Shown here: positions 1 to 8,801 of the stretch, in pieces
Position numbering within the stretch: the stretch's first letter is position 1
How the letters are laid out: every line of letters begins with the position of its first letter
Position numbers and translations under genes: made by a program
The notes under the pieces: generated by a model
The model's input: only the letters and a program-made list of their open reading frames with translations
The model's database searches: none
What the model was told of the DNA's origin: nothing
NCBI RefSeq assembly: GCF_000732725.1
Contig: NZ_JPNB01000003.1
Coordinates: forward strand, 186,001 to 250,000
DNA from: Kineothrix alysoides
GTDB taxonomy: Bacteria > Bacillota > Clostridia > Lachnospirales > Lachnospiraceae
DNA: 64,000 nt
Direction of reading: 5' to 3'

Positions 1-79
1 CTGTTTTGGTGCTGCCGCATGCCATCAGACCGAAGGTCATTGTGATTGCCATTGTGATTGCTAATACTTTTTTCATCAT
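1..79 (-). CDS. Sugar ABC transporter substrate-binding lipoprotein, N-terminus only
   Basis: Only the first 26 codons are inside the window; the gene continues past the left edge. The peptide begins MMKKVLAITMAITMTFGLMA followed by CGS: a lysine pair, a hydrophobic stretch and a lipobox (LMAC), as in lipid-anchored binding proteins of Gram-positive bacteria. AAGGAGG lies 9 bases before the ATG. It follows the permease and ATPase genes of a ribose/galactose-type importer in the same direction, 141 bp downstream of the permease, so the missing part is probably the periplasmic-binding-protein domain that delivers the sugar. The binding-protein identity is inferred from position and signal peptide, because no ligand-binding domain is visible. 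Confidence 0.75.
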   Translation of the reverse strand, partial: MMKKVLAITMAITMTFGLMACGSTKT

Positions 80-220
80 AATAATTATTTCCTCCTTTTT
101 CTTATGAATCCATGAGTGCTAATTAAATATTGTAATACTTTCGGGTATTGTATTTTCTATATAGAGATACCTAAAAGTTATCACCTGGGTTGATTTTTCG
201 TGTCGGTAAAATGTTACCCT

Positions 221-1195
221 TTATCGGTTCCTTTTATTCATTACCATATCGAGCAGTACGGCACCAATGATAACACAGCCCTTTACAATCGATTGATAAT
301 AGGAAGACACGCCGATCAGGTTCATGCCGTTGTAGATAAAGCCGATGATGAAGATACCCATAAGTACTCCGGGAACCGTCGCTATACCACCTGCGAAGGA
401 TGTACCTCCGAGCACGCAGGCCGCAACCGCGTCCGTCTCATAACCTACACCGATATTGGATTGTGCAGATCCTGTCTTTGCGGTAAAGATAATCGCCGCA
501 ACGCCTGCCAAAAATCCGCTGACCGTATATACACCGACTTTCGTCCAGAACTCGCTGACGCCGGAAGCGATTGCAGCGTTTACGTTGCCGCCTACCGCGA
601 AGATATAACGTCCGAACTTGGTCCAGTGAAGCAAAAGATACATAATGATCGAAATTACAATTAATATAACGATCGGAATCGGCAATCCTAAAAACTTATT
701 GGAGTAAATACCCTTAAAGGCTTCGCTCGTAAGAGAAATTGCCTTACCGCCGCTGATAACCTGAGACAATCCACGGATAATCAACTGTGTGGATAAGGTT
801 ACAACGAAGGGGAACATGTTAAATTTAGCGATTAAAAAGCCGTTCAAAAATCCGAAGAAGGTAGCTACCATAAGAGCAACCCCGCATGCCGTCCAAACGT
901 TCATTCCACTGTTGGTAATCGTAACGCCAAGCACGCAGCTCGTCAGAGCTAATTGGGCGCCAACCGCCAAGTCGATACCACCGGTAGTGATTGCAAGACA
1001 CATACCATAGGAAATCATACCGTTAATGGCTACCTGAGTAGCTACGTTCATAAAGTTCTTGGAAGTGGCGAATGTCGGCTCCATAATACCGATTACCACC
1101 ATCATCAGAAGCAGAACGAGACCGATTCCGTATTTTCCCATGAACATTTTTAAATTATCGTTATTCATACTCTTTACTTTGATTTTTCCTGTCAT
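221..1195 (-). CDS. Sugar ABC transporter permease (RbsC/MglC type)
   Basis: A 324-aa, very hydrophobic protein with about eight to ten membrane segments, of the BPD_transp_2 (branched-chain/monosaccharide) permease family. Recognisable family stretches are AITTGGIDLAVGA near residue 68 and GGTSFAGGIATVPGVLMG near residue 263. It forms the membrane channel of a monosaccharide importer with the double-NBD ATPase encoded 14 bp upstream. The start is supported by GAGGAGG a few bases before the ATG. The length is normal for the family. The C-terminal end (NGMNLIGVSSYYQSIVKG) is closest in style to MglC, but the transported sugar cannot be read from the sequence. Confidence 0.92.
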   Translation of the reverse strand: MTGKIKVKSMNNDNLKMFMGKYGIGLVLLLMMVVIGIMEPTFATSKNFMNVATQVAINGMISYGMCLAITTGGIDLAVGAQLALTSCVLGVTITNSGMNVWTACGVALMVATFFGFLNGFLIAKFNMFPFVVTLSTQLIIRGLSQVISGGKAISLTSEAFKGIYSNKFLGLPIPIVILIVISIIMYLLLHWTKFGRYIFAVGGNVNAAIASGVSEFWTKVGVYTVSGFLAGVAAIIFTAKTGSAQSNIGVGYETDAVAACVLGGTSFAGGIATVPGVLMGIFIIGFIYNGMNLIGVSSYYQSIVKGCVIIGAVLLDMVMNKRNR

Positions 1196-1209
1196 TTTCC
1201 TATCCTCCT

Positions 1210-2748
1210 CTATTTACCGCCGAAAGCCTTGGCTAAAATAACTTCTTCCGTTGCTGATGAGCTTAAGATTTCCTCTCTTGTAACCTCTCCGTTTATAGTT
1301 CCTTCATGGTAAATAAGGATGCGGTCGCTCATACCCATAATTTCCGGCAGTTCTGAAGAAATCATTATAACCGCCATACCTTTGGCAGCAAACTGACACA
1401 TAAGAGAATGGATTTCCGATTTAGCTCCGACATCCACACCTCTGGTAGGCTCATCCAAAATAAGAAGCTTGGGATTTGCCATAATCCATTTCGCAATTAC
1501 TACCTTCTGCTGGTTTCCACCACTTAGCGAAAAGGCGTCGTGCTCTATGCTGGCTGCTTTTACGGTGAGCTGCTTCGCCACTTCTTCGCATTCCTTCATT
1601 TCCCGCCTTTGATTGATCAAAAGACCTTTCTGCTTTTGGGGAAGATTAGGAAGGGAAATGTTTTCCCTCAGGGAACGCAGCAGACATAAGCCGTAGTTCT
1701 TTCTATCCTCATTTACCATACAGATTCCTTTGTTAATGGCTGCGCGAGGATTTTTATTTTTGATCTCCTTGCCTTCCAGATACATCTTACCGCCGTCTAT
1801 GGGGTCAAGTCCGAATATCGCCCTCATCGTCTCGCTTCGTCCTGAGCCTACCAAGCCCGAAACTCCCAGTATTTCACCTGCACGCACCTCGAAGTTAATA
1901 TCCTTAAATCCCTTTCCGCTTAAGTTTTCCGCTTTGAATACGACATCGCCGATCTTGCAGTCCACCTTCGGAAATACGTTCTCCACCTTACGTCCTACCA
2001 TTTTAGAGATCAGTTCATCTCTGGATATTTCAGACAGAGGAGCGGATGTGATAAACATTCCGTCTCGGAATACCGATACGGTATCACATATCTTGAAAAT
2101 TTCTTCCATACGGTGTGAAATGTAGATAATCGCCACACCCTTCGCCTTCAGTTCCCTGATAACGCGGAACAGGTGATCTGTCTCTTCACTGTCCAAAGAG
2201 GATGTAGGCTCATCCATAATAATCATTCTCGCATCCGAGGATACCGCTTTAATGATTTCCACCATCTGAACCTGTGCCAGCGTCAGTTCCTTAATCAATG
2301 TCTTGGGCCCGTAAGGGAAATCGAACTGCTTTAATATTTCTCCTGCTCTTTCGTTTTGTTTTTTCTTATTGAGAAAAAACTTACCTACCGTATCTTCCCT
2401 CTTAAGGAAAATGCTTTCTGCGATGGATAGATGCGGTTCCGGATTCAATTCCTGATGAATCATCGCGATTCCGGCATTAATAGCATCTACCGGCCCTTTC
2501 ACCTGATAGGGCTGCCCTTCAAAGATGATTTCCCCTTTGTCCTGCTTATGAAGACCGATTACAATTTTCATGAGCGTAGATTTGCCGGCACCGTTTTCTC
2601 CCATCAGAGCATGTACCTCGCCTGGTTTCACGTACAGCTGAACATCTTTAAGTGCCTGTGTTCCTCCGAACGCCTTGCTGATACCTTCGCATTGTAAAAT
2701 ATACTCATTCTTACCGTCTGTGTTCTTTTCCAACGCTTTCACCTCCAT
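1210..2748 (-). CDS. Sugar ABC transporter ATP-binding protein, two NBDs (RbsA/MglA type)
   Basis: A 512-aa ATPase with two fused nucleotide-binding domains, the arrangement of monosaccharide importers. Domain 1 has Walker A GENGAGKST at residues 50-58 and Walker B MIIMDEPTSSLD. Domain 2 carries a degenerate P-loop (SGLVGSGRSE), the signature LSGGNQQKV and LLILDEPTRGVD, as is normal for RbsA/MglA. It powers uptake through the neighbouring permease. It lies 3 bp downstream of the FGGY kinase stop, so translation is probably coupled. Start uncertainty: the ATG at 2748 has no clear ribosome site, whereas GGAGGTG sits 6 bases before a TTG at 2733, which could be the true start (507 aa). Confidence 0.93.
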   Translation of the reverse strand: MEVKALEKNTDGKNEYILQCEGISKAFGGTQALKDVQLYVKPGEVHALMGENGAGKSTLMKIVIGLHKQDKGEIIFEGQPYQVKGPVDAINAGIAMIHQELNPEPHLSIAESIFLKREDTVGKFFLNKKKQNERAGEILKQFDFPYGPKTLIKELTLAQVQMVEIIKAVSSDARMIIMDEPTSSLDSEETDHLFRVIRELKAKGVAIIYISHRMEEIFKICDTVSVFRDGMFITSAPLSEISRDELISKMVGRKVENVFPKVDCKIGDVVFKAENLSGKGFKDINFEVRAGEILGVSGLVGSGRSETMRAIFGLDPIDGGKMYLEGKEIKNKNPRAAINKGICMVNEDRKNYGLCLLRSLRENISLPNLPQKQKGLLINQRREMKECEEVAKQLTVKAASIEHDAFSLSGGNQQKVVIAKWIMANPKLLILDEPTRGVDVGAKSEIHSLMCQFAAKGMAVIMISSELPEIMGMSDRILIYHEGTINGEVTREEILSSSATEEVILAKAFGGK

Positions 2749-2751
2749 TTT

Positions 2752-4281
2752 TCATTCAAACAAATTTTCTTTTTCAATTTTTCTCCCCAGCAGAGTGACC
2801 TGTTCTAATACACGGCCGCTCGCCTTATATATCTCTTTGAACAATCCGTAATATTCCTCATAAATACGGTGTCTGGCAGCGTCTGGGATTATCTCCATGT
2901 CTTTGTAGCGAACGGTGTTTTTACACCCTTCCTCTATATCCTTAAAGATTCCGGCTCCTACTCCTGCCGCAATCGCTGCTCCTAAGCTGGCCTGTTCCTC
3001 AGTTTCCATTACCCTTAAGGGTATGTTATAGATATCTGCCTGCATCTGTAACCACGGAGTGCTTCTCGCACCTCCTCCTGATGCTACCATGTAGTCCTTG
3101 GTCTTTAGCCCTAGTTCACCGCACAGCTCGATACACTGCATCAGCGCATAGGAAACGCCTTCCATCACAGCTCTCGTCAGTTCTATCGGCCCCGTATTGA
3201 TATTCACTCCTACGAATTCGCCGCTGATATCAGGATTCAAGTGAGGCGTCCTCTCTCCGTTTAAATAAGGAAGGAATATGACACCGTTGCTTCCCGGAAC
3301 TACCCTGCTTACCGCTTCGTCTATTTTCTTATAATCCGTCTGTCCTAACAGCTTGTTGCACCATTTTAAAGAGATTCCTGCATTCATGATAGCTCCCATG
3401 GTAATCCATCTGCCTTTTTTATAGCCGCAGAAGGTATTGGTGGAAAGCCCAGGGTTCAAAATCGGTATATCGCTTTGGAAAGACACTTGTCCGCTTGTTC
3501 CTATATTTACGGAGGAACCTCCTGCGAATGTAATACCGTTTCCGATTCCCTGCATTACCTGATCTCCGCCGCCTGCAGCAACTATCGTTTTCACGGACAG
3601 TCCTGTTTGCCTTGAAGCTTCCTCACTGACTCTCCCCACCGCTTCATCGGTATTAAAGCAAGGAGGAAAAATCTCTATCGGAACAGAAAAAATATCCAAA
3701 ATCTCTTTCGACCAGCTTCCGTTTTTAATATCAAAAGCGAGTGTCGCAGAGGCATCCGAATAATCGGAAGTAATTTCACCGGTAAGCCTAAATTTTATAT
3801 AATCCTTGGGGAGACACACGTGGCGCACCCGTTTATAATTCTCAGGCTCGTTTTCCCTTACCCACAATAGGGAGGGGAGCAGAAATCCCGAATAAATCGG
3901 ATTCATGACAAGTTCTTTCAGCCTTTTATCTCCCAGCGTCTCCTTCATATATTTCACCTGCTTTGAGGATCTGGCGTCACAATGAAGGATGGCCGGCCGT
4001 ATGACTTCCTTCTTCTCGTCCAGCATAACGGCTCCGTGCATCTGTCCCGAAAAGCTCACTCCCGCAATTTCCTCCGGTTTTACACCGCTCTTTGGAAGGG
4101 CTTCCCTTATAGCCGAAACACAGGCTTCCCACCAATGTCTCGGATCATGCTCCGCATATCCGTTATAAGGAGAGGCAAATTGATAATCTCTGGCGCAGAC
4201 TGCTTTTACCACACCATTTTCATCTATAATCAATACTTTCAGGCTGGAGGTTCCTAAATCAATTCCCATTAAATATGACAT
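2752..4281 (-). CDS. FGGY-family carbohydrate kinase, xylulokinase-like
   Basis: A 509-aa sugar kinase of the FGGY/ASKHA fold. The N-terminal phosphate-binding loop is MGIDLGTSSLK. Further family motifs are GVSFSGQMHGAVMLD (the XylB-style GQMHG), AILHCDARS, GGGDQVMQGIGNG, and GGGARSTPWLQMQADI before the C-terminal helix. It should phosphorylate a ketose or polyol taken up by the adjoining importer. XylB is the nearest named relative, but D-xylulose is only one possible substrate. The start is placed at 4281 because AGGAGG lies 8 bases upstream; an in-frame upstream extension of 13 residues has no such site. A dispersed repeat separates it from the upstream ADP-dependent kinase gene. Confidence 0.88.
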   Translation of the reverse strand: MSYLMGIDLGTSSLKVLIIDENGVVKAVCARDYQFASPYNGYAEHDPRHWWEACVSAIREALPKSGVKPEEIAGVSFSGQMHGAVMLDEKKEVIRPAILHCDARSSKQVKYMKETLGDKRLKELVMNPIYSGFLLPSLLWVRENEPENYKRVRHVCLPKDYIKFRLTGEITSDYSDASATLAFDIKNGSWSKEILDIFSVPIEIFPPCFNTDEAVGRVSEEASRQTGLSVKTIVAAGGGDQVMQGIGNGITFAGGSSVNIGTSGQVSFQSDIPILNPGLSTNTFCGYKKGRWITMGAIMNAGISLKWCNKLLGQTDYKKIDEAVSRVVPGSNGVIFLPYLNGERTPHLNPDISGEFVGVNINTGPIELTRAVMEGVSYALMQCIELCGELGLKTKDYMVASGGGARSTPWLQMQADIYNIPLRVMETEEQASLGAAIAAGVGAGIFKDIEEGCKNTVRYKDMEIIPDAARHRIYEEYYGLFKEIYKASGRVLEQVTLLGRKIEKENLFE

Positions 4282-4314
4282 TGTACATTCCTCCTCACCG
4301 TTTCTATTTTCTTT

Positions 4315-4435
4315 GAACAAAAGTGTGCTTCGTACACTCTCGCTGCCAAATTCTTTAACAGCACAGCTTTTGTTCTACGCGCGCAGCTGCGCATCCATCT
4401 TTCTTTAATAGGAGCACTTTCCTATTAAAGGATAA
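4315..4435 (+). repeat. Dispersed repeat C, copy 1
   Basis: Begins GAACAAAAGTGTGCTTCG, runs through AGCACAGCTTTTGTTC and GCGCAGCTGCGCATCCA, and ends in a short hairpin (TTAATAGGA / TCCTATTAA). The same ~120-bp pattern occurs at 36034, 36147, 53222, 53873 and 56943. This copy sits inside a leftward operon between the FGGY and ADP-dependent kinase genes. Confidence 0.85.
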
Positions 4436-5744
4436 AGCAGGTGTGTACGCCTGCGGTAAACGTATCGCCCAAGCCTATGGTATACTTGGGGCGCTCCAGA
4501 TATCTGGAAGGAACCACCTTGATCATGCGCTTCGTATCCTGCTTACCTGCTGCTTCGGCGAATTGAAGTCCTCTTTCGCTGAGAGCTAATAAAAGAGTCT
4601 CTTCGCATTCCACAGGATTCCCGTATCTGCCTATTCTTGCTCTCGTAGCCGACATGATATTTCCCATGGTCAGCCCTCGTTCGATATCCACGCCCTTAAG
4701 CTCCTCGCCGTAATACATGGCATAATCTTTCGTATGAAGGACAATTCCCTTGACCGGATACTTGGAAAGAAGTACTTCCAAGCCTTTCAACACGTCCTCT
4801 ATGGTCTCAATGTCTATTTCGTATCCGAAGCGTTTTGCCTGCTGCTCCAACTCTTCTTCGTTCATTCCGATGATATGAGCATATCTTCCGAATGTATCCG
4901 AGACCTGCTCTTTCACCTTAGGGTTCATATAGAAAGCACCTTCGAAATATATCACTGTCTCCGGATGCTTCTTACGCATCGTCTCCAAATGAGGGATAAG
5001 CTCCCGCAGACGCTCCTCCATGATTCCGGAATCTATGATTGCATCAAAACCGGATATTAAATAGGAAGAAGGTGACTTATCCTCTTTGTTCCAATAATCC
5101 AGAAATTCTTTCTTAATAGGAACTTTCTTGTGTACTGTATCGTAGAAAAGTATCAAACGGTTGGACAGCGGTATTTCTATTTCCCGTCCCAGAACCCGTA
5201 TCCTATCGCCCTTGTTAAATTGGAGAATAAAATGATACACCGGCTCCTCCATGGACGTCCCCTTCATAATGGGTACTTTTTCATCTCCTTCGATGATTGT
5301 CGTTCCTTCGTGATCCATCATCTCCGATACTTTCCTGCACGCGTCTGTCAAATGAACGGTAACAGGGAATCCCATCGTTCCTATGGCCGCCGCCGCTTGT
5401 GCGCAAGTGCCTCCCAATGCAAATTCGGATACAAACATTTCCTTCAGGTAATCGCACACCGAGATATTTGTAATATCGAAGTTACCGCCAAGTCCCTGCA
5501 TCAGATAAAAGCTGCTGATACGGGCAAAGTCTTCTAACGTATTCATAACGTCGCCTTCCTTGACATAAGGCTCTTCTATTAAATAGGTATCCAATATTTC
5601 ATTGTATATTTTCGAATCCCAGACCAACACCACATCCAAATTGCTTGTATATGCGAATACAGGTGCCTTTCCCTCTTTTTTGCTGTATGCTGCAAGAGAA
5701 GTGCTTTCTTCGAGGTATTGTCGGTATTTATCTACATATGACAT
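4425..5744 (-). CDS. ADP-dependent phosphofructokinase/glucokinase-family sugar kinase
   Basis: A 439-aa protein of the ADP_PFK_GK family (ribokinase superfamily), best known from archaea, where ADP rather than ATP is the phosphoryl donor. The C-terminal GLGDTFTAG is the family's catalytic and anion-hole motif, with the base Asp inside it. GGTCAQAAAAIGTMG near residue 112 resembles the substrate-side Gly-rich stretch. The length fits the family (about 430-480 aa). It stands first in a transcription unit with a strong promoter at 5865-5893, followed by the FGGY kinase and ABC importer genes. This suggests a second phosphorylation of the same sugar before aldol cleavage. ADP use and substrate are inferred from the family and not shown here. 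Confidence 0.8.
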   Translation of the reverse strand: MSYVDKYRQYLEESTSLAAYSKKEGKAPVFAYTSNLDVVLVWDSKIYNEILDTYLIEEPYVKEGDVMNTLEDFARISSFYLMQGLGGNFDITNISVCDYLKEMFVSEFALGGTCAQAAAAIGTMGFPVTVHLTDACRKVSEMMDHEGTTIIEGDEKVPIMKGTSMEEPVYHFILQFNKGDRIRVLGREIEIPLSNRLILFYDTVHKKVPIKKEFLDYWNKEDKSPSSYLISGFDAIIDSGIMEERLRELIPHLETMRKKHPETVIYFEGAFYMNPKVKEQVSDTFGRYAHIIGMNEEELEQQAKRFGYEIDIETIEDVLKGLEVLLSKYPVKGIVLHTKDYAMYYGEELKGVDIERGLTMGNIMSATRARIGRYGNPVECEETLLLALSERGLQFAEAAGKQDTKRMIKVVPSRYLERPKYTIGLGDTFTAGVHTCFIL

Positions 5745-5840
5745 TTTTTAAACACATCCTTCTACCTGATAATTCTTTACCGTCCGGACGGAATATATAC
5801 TGCTTTTTCCGCTCCATTTTCCATGCCACTCTTTGCGTTT

Positions 5841-5857
5841 CACTTTTATTAAGAATT
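5841..5857. promoter_or_regulatory. Weak operator-like site near ADP-kinase promoter
   Basis: CACTTTTATTAAGAATT matches one half of the ACTTT-N3-AAAGT palindromes found at 8748 and 17972, and like them lies just downstream of a -10 box. The second half-site is degenerate, so this is only a possible member of that operator set. Confidence 0.3.
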
Positions 5858-5864
5858 TAATAGA

Positions 5865-5893
5865 AGTATACATATAATCCAGAGTTTTGTCAA
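5865..5893 (-). promoter_or_regulatory. SigmaA promoter of the ADP-kinase/FGGY/ABC operon
   Basis: On the minus strand TTGACA (5888-5893), a 17-bp spacer and TATACT (5865-5870): near-consensus. The transcript would have a leader of about 115 bases before the gene at 5744. Confidence 0.75.
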
Positions 5894-5932
5894 TATCTTT
5901 CATGAAAAAATATATTTTTTCACGAAAGATAT
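5893..5932. promoter_or_regulatory. 40-bp near-perfect palindrome upstream of the promoter
   Basis: Arms ATATCTTTC and GAAAGATAT flank a perfect 20-bp A/T palindrome (TGAAAAAATA and its complement); 19 of 20 base pairs match. It abuts the -35 box of the leftward promoter, where an activator or repressor could bind. There is no T-run, so it is not a typical terminator. Confidence 0.5.
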
Positions 5933-6034
5933 TATGATTGTTGTATATTTTACACATTTCTTATCGTATTTCATTCGTGTTTTTGAATCGTTTTTTGTTT
6001 ATTTTGTACACATTTGAAAGCAGGTTAATTTTGG

Positions 6035-6073
6035 ATAAAAAAAGAGAATGGATGAAATTAAAATCCAGACTCT
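6035..6073 (-). terminator. Rho-independent terminator after dhaL
   Basis: On the minus strand AGAGTCTGGAT pairs with ATCCATTCTCT (two mismatches) across a 9-base loop and is followed by a run of T. It ends the aldolase-dhaK-dhaL transcript. The rest of 5933-6160 shows no gene. Confidence 0.75.
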
Positions 6074-6160
6074 TTTCTTCAATAATTATTCTTATTTTAT
6101 TTATAATTTATTCTTAATTTGTTCTTTTTTTATTCACATTTTACCAGTTTTACCAGGGAA

Positions 6161-6799
6161 CTATTCCTGCGCTTGCAAATACCTGTGCATTGCTTCAAAT
6201 ATAATCATTACGGAGGTCGCTCCGGCATCCTGGAAGCCGATTGCACGTTCCATCAAGGATTTCGCTCTGCCGAATTTCGCCACCATATCCTTCGTCGCTT
6301 CTACTCCGCCGGCTGCCGCCATAGCCGCATCTCCCATAAGAAGCGTCAAATCATCCTTGTCCGCCTTTTCGAGAGCCGCTGCTGCGGGTTCTAACGCATC
6401 CACCATCGTTTTATCGCCGATTTCCGCTTTTCCGCGAAGCTTGATTGTTTTGACAGATGCACTGATTATCTTGGAAAACAACTCTCCGTCCAATTCTGTC
6501 GCCGGTTCCAAGTCCTTGATACCTCCAAGGAACATTGATCCAAATATAACACCGGACGCTCCGCCCATGGAATTGAGCATCTGCATTCCTGTGGTTTTGA
6601 ATACATCGTTAATCGTCGCCAAATCATCTTTTGCCAAAAGCGCGGCTTTTGCTTTCTCCATACCGCCGGACATTCCTATTCCATGGTCGCCGTCTCCGAT
6701 TTTACTGTCTACCTCTGTGAGGTATTCTTTGCTGTCGATAATCGCATCGCATGCCGCTATAATCATTTGCTTACAGGTTTCTACATTAATACTTTTCAT
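6161..6799 (-). CDS. dhaL: Dihydroxyacetone kinase-type subunit DhaL
   Basis: A 212-aa protein of the DhaL (Dak2) family, the nucleotide-binding half of two-subunit dihydroxyacetone kinases. The motif VDSKIGDGDHGIGMSGG near residue 31 supplies the Asp residues that hold Mg and nucleotide; SMGGASGVIFGSMF follows. It partners with DhaK, encoded immediately upstream with a 4-bp ATGA overlap, and GGGAGG precedes this ATG. No DhaM (PTS phosphodonor) gene is present nearby, so whether PEP via another PTS protein or ATP is used cannot be decided. In this locus it probably phosphorylates a triose or tetrose ketone released from sugar breakdown. Confidence 0.9.
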   Translation of the reverse strand: MKSINVETCKQMIIAACDAIIDSKEYLTEVDSKIGDGDHGIGMSGGMEKAKAALLAKDDLATINDVFKTTGMQMLNSMGGASGVIFGSMFLGGIKDLEPATELDGELFSKIISASVKTIKLRGKAEIGDKTMVDALEPAAAALEKADKDDLTLLMGDAAMAAAGGVEATKDMVAKFGRAKSLMERAIGFQDAGATSVMIIFEAMHRYLQAQE

Positions 6800-7800
6800 A
6801 TCAAAGCCTCCCTCGCGTAATAGGGGGAACAGCAAGAAGCGTCATAATATTTTTTCAGTTCCTCGTCCAGCCTTAAAATAGTAATAGAGAATCCACCCAT
6901 TTCCTGACAAGTACACCAGCTTTTTATCTCCGCGTCATGAACTTTTATTCCCTCGCTCTTTAAATGCTTGTCCAATTCATAATATACTGTGTTGAGTTCC
7001 ACAAGCGTAGTGGAACCCAAGCCGTTTACAAGGACAGCTACCTCGTCATCAGAATTAAGAGACATTTCCCTCTTTAGTTCATCATACATGCGATCCACCA
7101 GCTCATCCACCGGCTTCATGGTAGTTCTTTCAATACCCGGCTCTCCGTGCATACCCATTCCGAATTCAATTTCATCCTCTCCTAATTCAAAGGTCGGCTT
7201 GTTTAGTCCGGGAATGGAGCCGGGCGATGTAGCAAGACCGATGGTGTTTATATTATCTCTCGCCTTCTCGGTCACGCGCAGCACTTCTTCTAAGGAAAGG
7301 CCGGCATCGCAAGCAGCTCCCGCAACCTTGATCACGTAGATGTCGCCCGCAATACCTCTGCGGTCTTCGATTCTTTCCTTCGGGGCGGATGCACAATCAT
7401 CCCACACACGTACATGTGCAGTCTTTATATCCTCAAAGCCGCACATTTCTTCGGCCATATCGAAATTCAGGTTATCTCCTTCATAATTTCCATAGATAAA
7501 CAAAACTCCCTTGCCTTCATCTACCGCCTTCGCAGTTTCGGTAATTACCTGCGGATTGGGAGATGCGAATATGTTGCCGTTGGCAGATGCGTCAGCCAGT
7601 CCTTTTCCTACGAATCCGGAAAATAAAGGCTCATGCCCGCTGCCGCCGCCAATGACCAGGGAAACCTTCCCTTTTCTTCTATTCTTATAGACAATGCAGT
7701 TCGTCTCCGGAACTGCCTCGAAATATTTATCGTAGGCAGCCAGAAAGCCTTGTATACTTTGTGTTACAATGTCGCCGCTTCGGTTTAATATTTTTTTCAT
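6796..7800 (-). CDS. dhaK: Dihydroxyacetone kinase-type subunit DhaK
   Basis: A 334-aa Dak1-domain protein. VIGGGSGHEPLFSGFVGKG near residue 50 is the substrate loop, and GMGMHGEPGIER contains the His that covalently holds the hydroxyketone in characterised DhaK proteins. I placed the start at 7800 (MKKILNRSG) because GAGG lies 9 bases upstream; longer forms begin with TTG at 7815 or an ATG at 7809 too close to the ribosome site. It overlaps dhaL and lies about 20 bp downstream of the aldolase gene, so the three are one operon. DHA, erythrulose or a related ketone are all possible substrates. Confidence 0.9.
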   Translation of the reverse strand: MKKILNRSGDIVTQSIQGFLAAYDKYFEAVPETNCIVYKNRRKGKVSLVIGGGSGHEPLFSGFVGKGLADASANGNIFASPNPQVITETAKAVDEGKGVLFIYGNYEGDNLNFDMAEEMCGFEDIKTAHVRVWDDCASAPKERIEDRRGIAGDIYVIKVAGAACDAGLSLEEVLRVTEKARDNINTIGLATSPGSIPGLNKPTFELGEDEIEFGMGMHGEPGIERTTMKPVDELVDRMYDELKREMSLNSDDEVAVLVNGLGSTTLVELNTVYYELDKHLKSEGIKVHDAEIKSWCTCQEMGGFSITILRLDEELKKYYDASCCSPYYAREALI

Positions 7801-7821
7801 GTCATCCATCCTCAACTTATA

Positions 7822-8697
7822 TTAAATCATCTTAGACAGTTCGTAGTATTTTACCTTATCATCATCGTTAAACAATTTGATCTTCTGCTCGCATACTTCC
7901 TGCATAGCCTTTACACTGTCCGGATACAGCTCGAAGGGTTCACGAACTTTCTTATCCTGAAGAGTGATACGAAGCTGCTGATAGAACGCATCCTTAATAT
8001 CAGAAGAAATATTTATTTTATTAACGCCGCGTTTTACTGCTTCGGCAATTTCACTATCCTTATTGCCTGAACCGCCGTGAAGTACAAGAGGAACGGATAC
8101 CTTGCTCTTGATTTCAGAAAGCAGATCCTGCTTAAGTTCCGGTTTCATTCCTTCAGGATAAATGCCGTGTGCCGTTCCGATAGCGATTGCTAATGTGTCG
8201 CATCCTGTCTCTTCTACAAAACGAACAGCATCCTCAGGCTTTGTATAGATAATTTCATCGGTGCCGCCTTCTGTATCTCCGTCTGTGGTTCCAATGGTTC
8301 CAAGTTCGCCTTCTACCGAAACTCCGAGAGGATGAGCAAGCTCACATACTTTTTTGGTAGCCGCTATATTCTCTTCGAAGGGAAGATGGGACGCGTCGAT
8401 CATAACCGAGGTGAAACCTGCGCGAATAGCACGAACGATAGGTTCCCATCCGCTGTGGTCTAAATGGATACATACCGGAACCTTCGAATTGCTGGCACGG
8501 TCGATGCACATTTTCAAGAAGCTGTCTCCCTGAAATTCCAATTCCAACGGATGAATTGCCAAAATAACCGGCGCCTGCAATTTCTCGCAAGTATCCATTA
8601 CACCGTTTAAGATCTGGCCTGTACCGATATTAAATGCAGGTACGGCAAAATTGTGTTCGTTTGCAACCTTTAATAACTCCTTCATGTTAAGTAACAT
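7822..8697 (-). CDS. Class II ketose-bisphosphate aldolase (FBA/GatY/KbaY family)
   Basis: A 291-aa zinc-dependent aldolase. HLDH at residues 78-81 holds the catalytic Asp and a zinc His; GTAHG (His 177) and LHGGSG (His 207) supply the other zinc ligands, and EGELG near 131 is the conserved acidic loop. NISSDIKDAF near 230 binds the phosphate of the dihydroxyacetone half. It should split a ketose phosphate into DHAP (or DHA) plus an aldehyde. It heads the operon with dhaK and dhaL; AAAGGAGG precedes the start. Its family includes fructose-, tagatose- and sulfo-sugar aldolases, and the exact substrate is unknown. Confidence 0.92.
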   Translation of the reverse strand: MLLNMKELLKVANEHNFAVPAFNIGTGQILNGVMDTCEKLQAPVILAIHPLELEFQGDSFLKMCIDRASNSKVPVCIHLDHSGWEPIVRAIRAGFTSVMIDASHLPFEENIAATKKVCELAHPLGVSVEGELGTIGTTDGDTEGGTDEIIYTKPEDAVRFVEETGCDTLAIAIGTAHGIYPEGMKPELKQDLLSEIKSKVSVPLVLHGGSGNKDSEIAEAVKRGVNKINISSDIKDAFYQQLRITLQDKKVREPFELYPDSVKAMQEVCEQKIKLFNDDDKVKYYELSKMI

Positions 8698-8746
8698 ATT
8701 GTTTTTCCTCCTTTGATTTATGCAGCATTGTCATAATATTTACCAG

Positions 8747-8763
8747 CACTTTTATAAAGTACT
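8747..8763. promoter_or_regulatory. Palindromic operator at the aldolase promoter
   Basis: ACTTTTATAAAGT (8748-8760, ACTTT-N3-AAAGT) within a longer imperfect palindrome, just downstream of the -10 box. The same motif with identical spacing is found at 17972-17984 in front of the dehydrogenase gene beside a ROK regulator, which is the likely binder. Confidence 0.6.
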
Positions 8764-8772
8764 TTTGCAAAC

Positions 8773-8801
8773 ATCATACCTCTTGCTTTTCTTTCTGTCA
8801 A
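8773..8801 (-). promoter_or_regulatory. SigmaA promoter of the aldolase-dhaK-dhaL operon
   Basis: Minus-strand TTGACA (8796-8801), 17-bp spacer, TATGAT (8773-8778). The initiation region is covered by the ACTTT-N3-AAAGT palindrome. The remaining A/T-rich stretch to 9091 holds no gene that I can support; it must contain the rightward promoter of the epimerase-like gene. Confidence 0.75.

Noticed and set aside
2752-4281. Naming the FGGY kinase xylB.
   Set aside because: Only the family signature supports it. No xylose isomerase gene (xylA) or other xylose genes are near, and the aldolase/DhaKL context argues for another sugar.
5748-5957. A 69-codon frame upstream of the ADP-kinase gene.
   Set aside because: It spans the promoter and the 40-bp palindrome, and lacks a ribosome site; its protein resembles nothing.
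6048-6881. A long plus-strand frame opposite dhaL.
   Set aside because: Complement of a well-supported gene; its low-complexity Ser/Ala/Pro composition is typical of an antisense reading.
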